Below are positions 27,736 through 36,128 of a stretch of DNA of 64,000 bases, piece by piece (positions within the stretch are counted from its first letter, which is position 1; every line of letters begins with the position of its first letter). The notes beneath the pieces were generated by a model that worked only from the letters and a program-made list of their open reading frames with translations, was not told the DNA's origin and ran no database searches. The stretch is from NCBI GenBank assembly GCA_016194905.1, contig JACQAP010000028.1:62001-126000 (forward strand), in the 5' to 3' direction. Position numbers and translations under genes: made by a program. The stretch is from Betaproteobacteria bacterium (GTDB lineage: Bacteria; Pseudomonadota; Gammaproteobacteria; Burkholderiales; JACQAP01).

Positions 27736-28221
27736 TTGAAGAAAATCGTCGATTACTTCTACCGTGGGCTGCAGATCCTGCTCACGCTGCTGATGGGATT
27801 GCTGATCTTGCCGGTGTGCATGCAGATCCTGTCGCGCTTTACCGGATTCATCCCGCGCTATATCTGGACCGAGGAAGCGGCACGCTTGGCCTTCATCTGG
27901 ATCATCATGCTCGGCTCGATGATCGCAGTGCGCGACGGCACGCATTTTGACCTGGAAGTATTGCGGCAACCGAAAACTCCGCGCGGTCGGGCGCTGATGC
28001 GGATGGTGCGTCACGCCATGATGTTGCTGGTTGCATTGACCTTCGTGTGGTTCGGCTACGAGTTCTCGCTGTTCGGCTACAACCAGGAATCGGAGCTCAC
28101 CGGACTCAACATGCTCGCGATCCACATAGCGTGGCCGCTGGCCGGTGTGGCCTACACGATCTTCCTGTTCGAGAAGCTGCGCAAAGACGTGCAACTGTAT
28201 CGCGGGGGTCACGATGAGTAG
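27736..28221 (+). CDS. dctQ: TRAP transporter small permease, DctQ family
   Basis: A 161-residue inner-membrane protein with four hydrophobic helices. Signature features are ILSRFTGFIPRYIWTEEAARLAFIWIIMLGS and HFDLEVLRQP after helix 2. It partners DctM in sodium-driven uptake. TTG start with GAGG eight bases upstream, placed just after the repeat element. Its end overlaps the dctM start by 8 bases, so the two are translationally coupled. Confidence 0.9.
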   Translation: MKKIVDYFYRGLQILLTLLMGLLILPVCMQILSRFTGFIPRYIWTEEAARLAFIWIIMLGSMIAVRDGTHFDLEVLRQPKTPRGRALMRMVRHAMMLLVALTFVWFGYEFSLFGYNQESELTGLNMLAIHIAWPLAGVAYTIFLFEKLRKDVQLYRGGHDE

Positions 28222-29518
28222 CTTCCAGGTTGCGCTGATCCTGTTCGGCATGTTTTTCGTGCTGTTGCTGCTGAGGGTGCCGGTGGCGTTCGCGCTGGGA
28301 CTGGCCTGCGTGCCGGTGTTTTTCATCGACGAGCGGCTTACACCTTTCCTGCTGCTGAACGAAATGCTCAAGTCCTACAACTCGTTCCTGCTGCTCGCCA
28401 TTCCATTCTTCCTGCTGGCGGCCAACCTGATGAACGCGGCGGGCATCACCGAGAAGCTGATCAAACTCGCGCGTACCGTTGTCGGCCACCTTCCCGGCGG
28501 GTTGGGGCACGTGAACGTGGTGGTCAGCATGCTGTTCGCGGGCATTTCCGGCTCCAGCACCGCCGAGACCGCGGGCGTGGGCGGCGTGCTGATCCCGGCG
28601 ATGAAGAAGCAGGGCTTCGATGCGCGTTTTACCGTGGCGTTGACGGCGTGCGCATCGGTGATGGGCGTGATCATTCCGCCCAGCATCCTGATGGTGGTGT
28701 GGGGTGGCGTGATCTCGGTTTCGATCGGTGGACTGTTTCTCGCCGGGGTCCTGCCGGGCGTGATGATCGGCCTGTCGCTGATGGTCGTCGTGGTGATCTA
28801 TGCCAAGCTGAGGCACTACCCGATCTACGCCCGGGCGACCCTGGCGGAGTTCGGCTCGGCGCTGTTGCATGCGCTCTTGCCGATGGCCACGCCGGCCATC
28901 ATCGTCGGCGGGATCGTCGGCGGTTTCTTCACCCCGACCGAGGCCTCGGTGGTCGCGGTGATCTACGCGCTGCTGCTGGGCACGGTGGTGTATCGCACGG
29001 TCGGCATCCGCGAGATTCCAACCGTGCTTTACGAATCCGCGCGCTTTGCCGCGATATCGCTGTTCTGCATCGGCACCGCTTCCGCATTCGGCTGGCTGCT
29101 GGCCTACTTCCACGTGCCGCAGGTTTTCGTGAACTGGGTGTCGGGCTGGGGCGGAGGGCCGATCAGCGTCGGATTCATCGTGGCCGGCTCCTTTCTGGTC
29201 ATCGGCTGCTTCATCGATGCCATTCCCGCCATCATCATTCTCGGTACCATTCTCGCGCCGCTGGCTGCGAGCGTGGGGATGCATCCGATCCATTTTGCAA
29301 TCATCGGCGTGATCTCGATCGCGTTCGGGCTGGTGACGCCGCCCTACGGCTTGTGTTTGATGATCGCCTGCTCGCTCGGCAAAGTGACTATCCGCGAAGC
29401 GCTCAAGGACGTTCTGGTGCTGCTCATCCCAATGCTCGGCGTACTGACCTTCGTGATCCTGTTTCCCGAGGCTATACTTGCGTTACCGCGCTGGCTGATG
29501 CCTGCGTTCGTGAAATGA
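28214..29518 (+). CDS. dctM: TRAP transporter large permease, DctM family
   Basis: A 434-residue membrane protein with about 12 helices. Motifs: LLRVPVAFALGLA, IPFFLLAANLM, FAGISGSSTAETAGVGGVLIPAM, PPSILMVVWGG, FFTPTEASVVAVIYA, and GLVTPPYGLCLMIACSLG near the end. This is the ion-coupled translocator of the TRAP system. The ATG at 28214 overlaps the dctQ stop. It is followed after 15 bases by the dioxygenase gene, so the unit reads dctP-dctQ-dctM-tauD-like. Confidence 0.93.
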   Translation: MSSFQVALILFGMFFVLLLLRVPVAFALGLACVPVFFIDERLTPFLLLNEMLKSYNSFLLLAIPFFLLAANLMNAAGITEKLIKLARTVVGHLPGGLGHVNVVVSMLFAGISGSSTAETAGVGGVLIPAMKKQGFDARFTVALTACASVMGVIIPPSILMVVWGGVISVSIGGLFLAGVLPGVMIGLSLMVVVVIYAKLRHYPIYARATLAEFGSALLHALLPMATPAIIVGGIVGGFFTPTEASVVAVIYALLLGTVVYRTVGIREIPTVLYESARFAAISLFCIGTASAFGWLLAYFHVPQVFVNWVSGWGGGPISVGFIVAGSFLVIGCFIDAIPAIIILGTILAPLAASVGMHPIHFAIIGVISIAFGLVTPPYGLCLMIACSLGKVTIREALKDVLVLLIPMLGVLTFVILFPEAILALPRWLMPAFVK

Positions 29519-29540
29519 GCCTGAATTCGTGAAATGAGCC
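29507..29540 (+). repeat. 15-bp direct repeat at the dctM stop / dioxygenase start
   Basis: TTCGTGAAATGAGCC occurs at 29507-29521, where it contains the dctM stop, and again at 29526-29540, where it contains the next gene's ATG. The period is 19 bp. The duplication changes an ATGA overlap into separate stop and start sites. Confidence 0.85.
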
Positions 29541-30409
29541 AGGCAAACATGATTTCGGTCAGAAAATCCTCGTCCTGCATGGGCGCCGACATCGACGGCC
29601 TCGATCTTTCGCAACCCTTGTCCGATGCGGCGTTCAATGAAGTCCGCGATGCACTACACCGCCACCACGTACTCGCCATTCGGGGGCAGAAGCTTCAGCC
29701 GGCGTCCTTCCTTGAATTTTCGAAACGCTTCGGCCCACCCGAGCCTCACGTGCTCGATCAGTTTCACCATCCGGAGTATTCGGACATCCTGGTGCTGTCC
29801 AACGTGGTTCGCGACGGCAAGCCGGTCGGGTTGGCGGACGGCGGTACCTACTGGCACAGCGATTATTCCTATCTGGATATTCCGGCGCGGGCCACGATGC
29901 TGTATTCGGTCGAAGTCCCAAAGGTCGGCGGCGACACGCTGTTCGCCGATCAGGAGCAGGCCTACGAAGACCTGCCAGCGGCGATGAAGAAGCACATCGA
30001 AGGACTGGTTACGCTGAATGTCTACGGCAATCGCGACGACCTCGATCAGACTTCGCGTACTTCCGCTTTCGCGCCGACCCTGGAGCAGAAGGAGAAGCGC
30101 GGCGCGTTACTGATCCGCCATCCGCTGGTGCGCCGCCACCCTTACAGCGGCCGCAAGGCGTTGTACGCGGTATCCGGGACTTCGTTCGCAATCGAGGGCA
30201 TGCCTGACGAAGAAGGGATCGGCCTGCTGCGCGAACTGGCTGCGCATTCGACGCAGACGAAATACCAGTATCGCATGCAGTACGGCGTGGGCGATGTCGT
30301 GGTGTGGGACAACGCCTCCGTGCTGCATTCGGCGACACTGACCGATCCGCGCCATCTGCGCACGCTGTTCCGCGTCACCACCAAGGAATTGCGGCGTCCG
30401 GCGGCATAG
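29534..30409 (+). CDS. TauD/TfdA-family Fe(II)/2-oxoglutarate dioxygenase
   Basis: A 291-residue non-haem iron oxygenase. The iron triad is visible as His and Asp in TYWHSDYSY (about 112-114) and the distal His in VLHSATLTD. The 2-oxoglutarate-binding Arg is in HLRTLFRVTTK. The family hydroxylates acids, sulfonates or aryloxyalkanoates, often releasing a leaving group. It directly follows the TRAP permease and was probably coupled to it, so it may act on the imported acid. The substrate is unknown. Confidence 0.9.
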   Translation: MSQANMISVRKSSSCMGADIDGLDLSQPLSDAAFNEVRDALHRHHVLAIRGQKLQPASFLEFSKRFGPPEPHVLDQFHHPEYSDILVLSNVVRDGKPVGLADGGTYWHSDYSYLDIPARATMLYSVEVPKVGGDTLFADQEQAYEDLPAAMKKHIEGLVTLNVYGNRDDLDQTSRTSAFAPTLEQKEKRGALLIRHPLVRRHPYSGRKALYAVSGTSFAIEGMPDEEGIGLLRELAAHSTQTKYQYRMQYGVGDVVVWDNASVLHSATLTDPRHLRTLFRVTTKELRRPAA

Positions 30410-30446
30410 GAGCATTTCCCAAGTCGGCAATCTAAAACCGAATCTT

Positions 30447-30596
30447 GAACCACGGAGGACACGGAGGACACGGAGAAGTGCGAGGTTCGACATGAACACA
30501 ATCGGCTGGATACCCGTGTTCCCATGTCGTCATCCCGGGCGGATTCAGTGTCTCTCCTTGAAATCTCATGTTATTTCTCCGTGCCCTCCGTGATTC
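30447..30596. repeat. Short GAACCACGGA-family inverted-repeat element
   Basis: Left arm GAACCACGGAGGACACGGAGG (30447 on); right arm ends CCGTGCCCTCCGTGATTC (to 30596), the inverted copy. It lacks the TACCCTCGCGAAG module found in the copies at 17364 and 59535. The right arm overlaps the first codons of the gene starting at 30568. Confidence 0.85.
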
Positions 30597-31650
30597 ATTC
30601 TTTCCGTTCTTTCTGTTTTGCGCAGTAACGGCGCAGGCGGCGCCGTATCCCGAGCCGGTCCACGGCGACTTCATCCTTCGCGATTTTCGCTTCGCCAGCG
30701 GCGAAGCGCTTCCCGAACTCAGATTGCACTACTTCACGCTCGGTACGCCGGCGCGAAACGTGGATGGGCGCATTACTAACGCAGTGCTGCTGTTGCACGG
30801 CACGAACGGCCGGGGCGCAGGCTTTCTAACGGATAGTTTTGCCGGAGAACTTTTCAGCGGCAGCCAGCCGTTGGATGCGGGCCACTGGTTCATCATCGTT
30901 CCGGATAGCATCGGCCATGGCAAGTCGAGCAAGCCGAGCGACGGTTTGCGCGCGAGGTTCCCACGATACGTCTACGCCGACATGATCGAGGCGCAGTACC
31001 GCCTGGTCACCGAGGGGCTGGGTGTGGATCACCTGCGGCTGATCGTGGGTGCGTCGATGGGCGGCATGCACGCCTGGATGTGGGCGGAAAAATATCCGCA
31101 ATTCATGGATGCGGTACTGCCACTGGTCTGTCTGCCCGCGCAGATCGCCGGCCGCAATCGCATGGAACGGCGGCTGATCATCGACGCGATCCGCAACGAT
31201 CCGCAATGGAAGGACGGCAATTACGAGCAGCAACCGCAGGGACTCGTGACCGCGCTCAGGATGATTGTGATCAGTGCCGGCAGCACCAGGCAACTTTACC
31301 GCGAAGCGCCGACGCTGAATTCGACGGACTATCTTCTGGACAAGCTGGTGCAGCAGCGCATGCAGAATAGCGACGCCAATGATCTGCTTTACGCATGGGA
31401 TGCTTCGCGCGACTACGATCCCGCACCGGGCCTGGAGGGTATCCGGGCTTCGGTCACCGCGGTCAATTTCGAGGATGACGAGCGCAATCCGGTCGAACTG
31501 GGCGTCATGGAGCGCGAGATCAGGCGCATTGCCGGCGCGCGGTACGTTCTGGTTCCCGCCAGTGATCGCACCCGCGGTCACGCCAGTGTCAACGATGCGA
31601 CGTTGTGGAAAGACTACCTCGTGGAGTTGCTGGCGCGGTCTGCGCGCTGA
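30568..31650 (+). CDS. Exported MetX-like alpha/beta hydrolase
   Basis: A 360-residue protein with the homoserine-O-acetyltransferase-like alpha/beta fold. Motifs: LLLHGTNGRGAGF, PDSIGHGKSSKPSDG, the nucleophile elbow GASMGGMHAWMW, and the late Asp/His region (PASDRTRGHASV). Unlike MetX it has a signal peptide (about 1-24, cleavage near AQA/AP), so it is likely a periplasmic hydrolase or transferase with an unknown acyl substrate. The ATG and about nine codons lie inside the right arm of an intergenic repeat, and no Shine-Dalgarno is evident. No later in-frame start would preserve the signal peptide. Confidence 0.8.
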   Translation: MLFLRALRDSFFPFFLFCAVTAQAAPYPEPVHGDFILRDFRFASGEALPELRLHYFTLGTPARNVDGRITNAVLLLHGTNGRGAGFLTDSFAGELFSGSQPLDAGHWFIIVPDSIGHGKSSKPSDGLRARFPRYVYADMIEAQYRLVTEGLGVDHLRLIVGASMGGMHAWMWAEKYPQFMDAVLPLVCLPAQIAGRNRMERRLIIDAIRNDPQWKDGNYEQQPQGLVTALRMIVISAGSTRQLYREAPTLNSTDYLLDKLVQQRMQNSDANDLLYAWDASRDYDPAPGLEGIRASVTAVNFEDDERNPVELGVMEREIRRIAGARYVLVPASDRTRGHASVNDATLWKDYLVELLARSAR

Positions 31651-32055
31651 GGATGCTTATCGAGCTTCAGAAAGCGCTCCTCCCTACACGCACAACCGTG
31701 TCTGATAGGGAGCCCCATTGATCGTCCGCTATCGACCCAAAGCGGAAGTTGCGGACGGCGGGAAGCAGACGTTCAACGTCAGAGTTGACGGGCGGCGGCG
31801 AACACAAGAGCGTTGAACCAACCACGCAATTTGGGAGAGCCGCTACCCGCCGCTCCGGTCCGATGACGTGTTATGTGGCGCCAGCAAAAAACGAGTCTAC
31901 GGATAAGTCGGGCGGTGCTTCATGAATTTAACCGGCATCATCACTGTGCCGTAAACAGACGCCGGCCATTCTCGATAGCAAAAAGCCCGCTCGACGACTA
32001 ACAGCCAGCAACAGTAGTCTGCGGCAAGCCTACTGTCCTCTGCTGGCTGTCCAAG
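31651..32055. other. Non-coding gap between convergent genes
   Basis: About 400 bases without a credible gene on either strand. The only feature I see is the long hairpin at 32001-32050. The rest may be decayed or transferred sequence. Confidence 0.4.
32001..32050. repeat. Long two-tier hairpin
   Basis: Outer stem ACAGCCAGCA / TGCTGGCTGT (10 bp), then inner stem ACAGTAG / CTACTGT (7 bp), with a 4-nt bulge on the right and a 12-nt loop. It lies just beyond the stop of the leftward metallo-hydrolase gene. There is no T-run, so it may be an mRNA 3'-end stabiliser rather than a classic terminator. Confidence 0.65.
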
Positions 32056-32955
32056 CTACTGTGGCGCCGGCAGATCAACCACTGATCCCACGCCCGCGTA
32101 CACGTACTGGTCACCAAATGCTCTCTTCAGGGCGGCGAACTCCGGCTCGCCGGTGCAATGTCCCGGCGCCACGCGTTCCAGCTTGTACTGGTCGTGCAGC
32201 ACGGCGGCAATGCGCTCCACCTCGGGATCGGGTTTCTGGATCTGGTGCAGCCCGCCGAACAGGATATTGACGTGAGGATCGATGGCGGTCGCCTCCTGCA
32301 TGATGTGCTCCACGCCGGGATGCGAGCATCCAACGATCAGAATCACTCCCTGTGGAGTCTTGATGGCCAGCGATAGCTCCTTCAGCTCCAGCGTGCCGGG
32401 AGATGTGGAGACGCCAGCGAGGATAAATATTCCGGGCGCCACCTCAGTCCTTTGGCTGATAGGGATAAAATTGCCGCCCGGCCAAGGCGTGCCCGCTTCC
32501 AGGATCTCCGGCGGATGGCCGCCATAGTAGCGCATGTCGGCGGGCAACGATGGGTCTTTGCGATAGAAGTCGTTCTTCACTCCGCGCGCAAACAATCCCC
32601 AGGGTTCGTCAGGAACATAGATCTGCACCTTGGGATTGACTGTCAACAGGTAGGTGATGCCGCTGGTGTGATCGGCGTGGCGGTGCGAGATGACCACAAA
32701 ATCGATGTTCCGCAGGTCAACTCCAAGCGCCTTCACATTGTGTTCGAAGATCCTGGCATTGTTCCCGGTGTCGAACAGGATGCGCTTGCCCCCATACTCC
32801 ACCAGGGCTGCGAAACCCCAATCCATGGTCAGCGAAGGAGACTTGCCGAACGAGTCGTACAGAATGGTGACGCGGTTTGGCGTTTCCGCGGCAGCCATAC
32901 CCGCGAGCAGCAGAACGATAACAGCCAGGGTGCGTAGCGAACTGTGCCAATACAT
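32056..32955 (-). CDS. Exported metallo-beta-lactamase-fold hydrolase
   Basis: A 299-residue MBL-fold protein with a signal peptide (about 1-23, ending AAAET). The metal motif is SHRHADH at about residues 90-96. Later ligands are probably in GCSHPGVEH and PGHCTGEP. The sequence resembles the dihydropteroate-synthase-like MBL group related to RFA-P synthases more than beta-lactamases. The substrate is unknown. A strong ribosome site (GGAGGTGAACC) precedes the ATG. It sits immediately left of an operator-like palindrome and the group II intron. Confidence 0.85.
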   Translation of the reverse strand: MYWHSSLRTLAVIVLLLAGMAAAETPNRVTILYDSFGKSPSLTMDWGFAALVEYGGKRILFDTGNNARIFEHNVKALGVDLRNIDFVVISHRHADHTSGITYLLTVNPKVQIYVPDEPWGLFARGVKNDFYRKDPSLPADMRYYGGHPPEILEAGTPWPGGNFIPISQRTEVAPGIFILAGVSTSPGTLELKELSLAIKTPQGVILIVGCSHPGVEHIMQEATAIDPHVNILFGGLHQIQKPDPEVERIAAVLHDQYKLERVAPGHCTGEPEFAALKRAFGDQYVYAGVGSVVDLPAPQ

Positions 32956-33001
32956 GGTTCACCTCCGTGTCGCAACAGAAGCCATATAAACTTTGAATTA
33001 G

Positions 33002-33017
33002 CCGACACCAGTGTCGG
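33002..33017. promoter_or_regulatory. Perfect palindrome, possible operator
   Basis: CCGACAC-CA-GTGTCGG, a 7-bp perfect inverted repeat with a 2-bp centre, 47-62 bases upstream of the metallo-hydrolase ATG. The size and symmetry suit a TetR/MarR-type dimer site, but no such regulator gene is adjacent. Confidence 0.45.
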
Positions 33018-33139
33018 TTCAATTTCTTATCCGGACAGAGGTTGTCCCAGGCATTTTGGCCTTCGGTTGGGCCCAAGACAATGCCTCGGCCAAGCTGAAT
33101 GACTGCTATCGGGAGTTATCAAAAGGGGCTGTTTTTGGC
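33011..33139 (+). pseudogene. 5' exon of a small reading frame split by the group II intron
   Basis: From 33011 the frame reads ...AKLNDCYRELSKGAVFG and reaches the intron's GTGCG in phase 0. Joining 33139 to 35103 continues it in frame as [19 protein letters not shown] and a stop at about 35160. I do not recognise the protein. The true start is uncertain, because a stop codon lies just upstream of the GTG at 33011 and no ribosome site is seen. The host gene may already have been truncated. Confidence 0.4.
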
Positions 33140-33590
33140 GTGCGCCGTGCAAAGGCGGCGCTTTCCAGTGGGTGCAAACCCCACCCGGCAACGGCTCCAG
33201 CCGGAAGCAACCGGAGCAGCTATGGAGGAAACGAAATGGCTGAAGCCTTCGGGTAAGCGTGTCACGAATTGGTGACAGCGCGAGTGTGCAGGCCGTAACG
33301 CGAGTGAACGCCGAGCAAGCCTCGAAAAGGACGATGCGCGGGCCGACCCGGCTGCCATACCGGGGAAGGCTGATACCACTGGACGAATGAGCGACGCGGT
33401 ATCGCCAGTGGCTGCGCCGGGGTAGTGGCGACAGCATGTACACAAGGAAAGCGCACGCAACACGGGAAACCCTGCGGCGTGGTCAAGGATGACCAACCGG
33501 AACTCCGTGAGGAGCGACCGGGCGCCCCGGGGTGACGGAGAGGCTCGTAGTACCGTTGAAGCCGGGTAACGCCGGTGGAGGGAAGGAGCC

Positions 33591-34964
33591 TTGGTTCAAG
33601 ACAGACGCAAGACGTGGCGAGGGACCTGGAGATTGGGCAACCTATCAACTCCGAAGAGTGTTCAGAAACTGCAGACGGCGTTACACGCGAAAGCGAAGGC
33701 AGAAGCCGGCTATCGCTTCTACGCCCTGTACGACAAGATTCACCGAGAAGACATCCTGGCGCATGCCTATGCCCAGTGCTGCTCTAACAAGGGCGCACCA
33801 GGGGTGGACGGTCAGGACTTCGCGGACATCGAAGCGTACGGGGTGCAGCGGTGGCTTGGAGAACTGGCGCTTGCGCTCAGGCAGGAGAACTACCGACCGG
33901 ACCCCATCAGACAAGTGTTCATCCCGAAGGCCAATGGCAAGCTCCGACCGCTGGGTATCTCGACCCTGCGCGATCGGGTGTGCATGACAGCAGCGATGCT
34001 GGTGCTCGATCCGATCTTCGAAGCCGATCTCCCACCAGAGCAGTACGCCTACCGGCGGGGCCGCAATGCCCAGCAAGCGGTGGTCGAGGTGGAAGAACTG
34101 CTGTTCCTCGGCCACCCGGAAGCCGTAGACGCCGACCTCGCGGACTACTTCGGAAGCATTCCCCACGCCGAACTGATGCGTTCGCTTGCGCGTCGCATCG
34201 TTGATCGGCGCGTGCTGCATCTGATCAAGATGTGGCTGGAATGCCCCGTGGAAGAAACCGATGATCGAGGACGGAAGACACGCACGACCGAGGCCAAGGA
34301 TAGTAGACGCGGCATTCCGCAAGGCTCACCCCTCTCACCACTGCTGGCCAATCTGTACATGCGTCGGTTCGTGCTGGGATGGAAGAAGCTCGGGCTGGAG
34401 CGAAGCCTCGGCAGTCGCATCGTGACCTATGCCGACGATCTCGTGATCCTGTGCAGGAAGGGCAAGGCCGAGGAGGCCCTGCAACGACTACGCGAGATCA
34501 TGGGCAAACTGAAGCTCACGGTCAACGAGGAGAAGACACGAATCTGCAAGGTCCCGGAAGGGGAGTTCGATTTCCTGGGGTACACGTTTGGGCGGGTATA
34601 TTCGGCGCGCACGGGCCAAGCTAATATCGGGCACCGGCCATCGAAGAAGAGCATCAAGCGCATGGTCGAGAAAGTCCATGCGCTGACCGCCCAATCGATG
34701 ACATGGCAAGACACCACGGAGTTGGTGGGTATGTTGAACCGCACGCTGCGCGGCTGGGCGAACTACTTCCAAGTAGGCACCGTCAACAAAGCGTATCGAG
34801 CGCTCGACATCTACACGGCTGCGCGGTTGCGTCGGTGGTTGCGCAACAAGCACAAGGTCAGGCGGCGCGGGGGCGGGAGCTATCCACTCTCGCACCTCTA
34901 CGGGTACTTCGGTCTCGTGCGTCTGACAGCGCTTGGGCACGACGTGTCGTGGGTGAAGGCGTGA
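33591..34964 (+). CDS. ltrA: Group II intron reverse transcriptase/maturase
   Basis: A 457-residue intron-encoded protein. RT blocks run from about residue 70 ([17 protein letters not shown]), through [19 protein letters not shown], to the catalytic YADD in [10 protein letters not shown] (about 280). They are followed by GIIM-like maturase sequence ([11 protein letters not shown]) and a short C-terminus ([21 protein letters not shown]). No HNH endonuclease domain follows, so mobility would depend on nicked or replicating target DNA. The protein binds its own intron to splice and reverse-splice it. TTG start with AAGGAG very close by; a slightly later start is possible. Confidence 0.93.
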   Translation: MVQDRRKTWRGTWRLGNLSTPKSVQKLQTALHAKAKAEAGYRFYALYDKIHREDILAHAYAQCCSNKGAPGVDGQDFADIEAYGVQRWLGELALALRQENYRPDPIRQVFIPKANGKLRPLGISTLRDRVCMTAAMLVLDPIFEADLPPEQYAYRRGRNAQQAVVEVEELLFLGHPEAVDADLADYFGSIPHAELMRSLARRIVDRRVLHLIKMWLECPVEETDDRGRKTRTTEAKDSRRGIPQGSPLSPLLANLYMRRFVLGWKKLGLERSLGSRIVTYADDLVILCRKGKAEEALQRLREIMGKLKLTVNEEKTRICKVPEGEFDFLGYTFGRVYSARTGQANIGHRPSKKSIKRMVEKVHALTAQSMTWQDTTELVGMLNRTLRGWANYFQVGTVNKAYRALDIYTAARLRRWLRNKHKVRRRGGGSYPLSHLYGYFGLVRLTALGHDVSWVKA

Positions 34965-34976
34965 AGTCTTGTCCGA

Positions 34977-35009
34977 GAGCCGGATGCGGGAGATCTGCAT
35001 GTCCGGTTC
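34977..35009 (+). ncRNA. Group II intron domain V
   Basis: A 33-nt hairpin: GAGCCGGATGCG pairs with the CATGTCCGGTTC side through GCCGGA/TCCGGT, with a bulge and a short loop. This is the most conserved catalytic part of the ribozyme. It begins 12 nt after the maturase stop, the usual position. Confidence 0.85.
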
Positions 35010-35317
35010 GATGAGCGGGATGTGGAAACGGAGCGACGGCGAGGTTACTCGGGCACCGCCAGACGAAAGGGGCGGCAACAGACAAACTGGACCTACTGCC
35101 ACCGCGCCACATCTCGACTCTACCGAATGCAGACCTATCCAGGAGAACCCACTTTCACTTGAAGCGATGACCCGCGACTGCTTGATCAAATTCGAAAGTG
35201 AATTGGAATATGCGTGTGTTTTGGCGTTCGATAGTGGAGATCGCAGGTTCGATCCTGCATAGTTGCATAAAGAAGTGGCACGGTAGCCCACCCCTAAAAG
35301 CATTCACTATCTCCATT

Positions 35318-35392
35318 TCCTGTTTTCCTTTGCGCCCTCTCTTGCTTTTCCTCCGCGCTCTTTGCGTCAACGCTCTTTTTGCCGGTCAAGGG
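35318..35392. repeat. Solitary arm of the ACGCAAAG repeat family
   Basis: Reads CCTTTGCGCCCTCTCTTGC and CTCCGCGCTCTTTGCGTCAACGC, the same words as the right arms at 16203 and 27724. No left arm is present; the intron region lies where it would be expected. It precedes the stop of the leftward HD-domain gene. Confidence 0.6.
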
Positions 35393-35414
35393 CCGGCTGT
35401 TGTGATTTGAAAAA

Positions 35415-36080
35415 TCAAAGCGGCTTGCTCGGATCGATCAGCGTGCGCCACATGTGCGCGGTTGTGCTGCTGTCGTTGCCGAGGCCTTCCTTGGGCTGGC
35501 GGAAGTGGCGGCCGATGATGTCCGTGAAGGGGTCGATCGACCAGGACGCGCTTTTGTCGAAGCTGTAGTCGTCGAACAGCGTGATGTTGCGGGCATGCAT
35601 GTACCAGCGGTGATTGCGTGCGTACTCGTGCGCCGCGGCGATGTATTCGGGCGGCCTGTAGTCTGCTCCGAACATCTTGACGTACATCTGCGGATATTCG
35701 TAGCCGACCGACTTGTCCGGGTAGTAGCGCAGCGCCTGGTGGTAGCGGATTGCCCAGGACACTTTCTCGGAAACATAAGGCTCGACCAGTTGCGCGCCCC
35801 ACCAGCCGTGATCCGGCCGGACGACGGCGAGGCCGACGTCGTGCAGCAGGCAGGCCAGAACCGTTTCTTCGTCCATTCCGGCTTTCAAAGCGTTCAACGC
35901 GGACTGCACGCAATGCGGTGCCGCCGCAATCGGCAGGCCGAACTTCGGCGTGTTCAGCCGCAGGTTGAAAATATCGAACAGCGTCGGTCGCGCCGGCATT
36001 TCGGTTGTCGGCTCCGGCGGCCGGGTGCGTGCGAACGCACTGCCGATTTCCTCCAGGGTTTCCTGCCTCTCGTCATTCAT
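35415..36080 (-). CDS. HD-domain metal-dependent protein
   Basis: A 221-residue soluble protein. HD-superfamily ligands are visible: His56 (APHCVQSALN), His80-Asp81 (CLLHDVGLA), His91 (DHGWWGA) and His114 (IRYHQALRYYP). Members are phosphohydrolases or, in the PhnZ/MIOX branch, mixed-valence di-iron oxygenases; the extra histidine and its size make the oxygenase branch possible. The substrate is unknown. It lies 48 bases downstream of an SDR on the same strand, followed by an exported hydrolase upstream, so the three may be one unit. Confidence 0.8.
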   Translation of the reverse strand: MNDERQETLEEIGSAFARTRPPEPTTEMPARPTLFDIFNLRLNTPKFGLPIAAAPHCVQSALNALKAGMDEETVLACLLHDVGLAVVRPDHGWWGAQLVEPYVSEKVSWAIRYHQALRYYPDKSVGYEYPQMYVKMFGADYRPPEYIAAAHEYARNHRWYMHARNITLFDDYSFDKSASWSIDPFTDIIGRHFRQPKEGLGNDSSTTAHMWRTLIDPSKPL

Positions 36081-36128
36081 GGGGATCCTCGTTCCTGTCT
36101 GACCGTTCTGCCCGCCGGTGCGTTCCGT

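Larger units (their letters stand above)
33140..35102 (+). mobile_element. Group II intron with encoded maturase
   Basis: The 5' end GTGCGCCGTGC fits the group II consensus GTGYG. A folded 5' region of about 450 bases precedes the reverse-transcriptase frame. Domain V is recognisable at 34977-35009 (starts GAGCCGGATGCGGG, ends CATGTCCGGTTC, with the AGC catalytic triad in the first strand). Domain VI probably ends near 35102: an A lies eight bases before CTGCCAC, suiting the branch point and the 3' AY rule. The 5' boundary is firm; the 3' boundary is inferred, but it restores an open frame across the junction. Confidence 0.85.

Noticed and set aside
28106-29293. 395-codon minus-strand ORF rich in His, Arg and Gln
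   Set aside because: Antisense shadow of the DctM permease gene; low-complexity composition and no ribosome site.
32001-32050. Integron attC site
   Set aside because: The hairpin size is suggestive, but the flanking bases do not fit the GTTRRRY/RYYYAAC core sites and no integrase or cassette array is present.
35243-35258. tRNA-like T-arm (GCAGGTTCGATCCTGC)
   Set aside because: The loop is six rather than seven bases, and no D-arm, anticodon arm or acceptor stem of the right spacing surrounds it. At most a decayed tRNA fragment.
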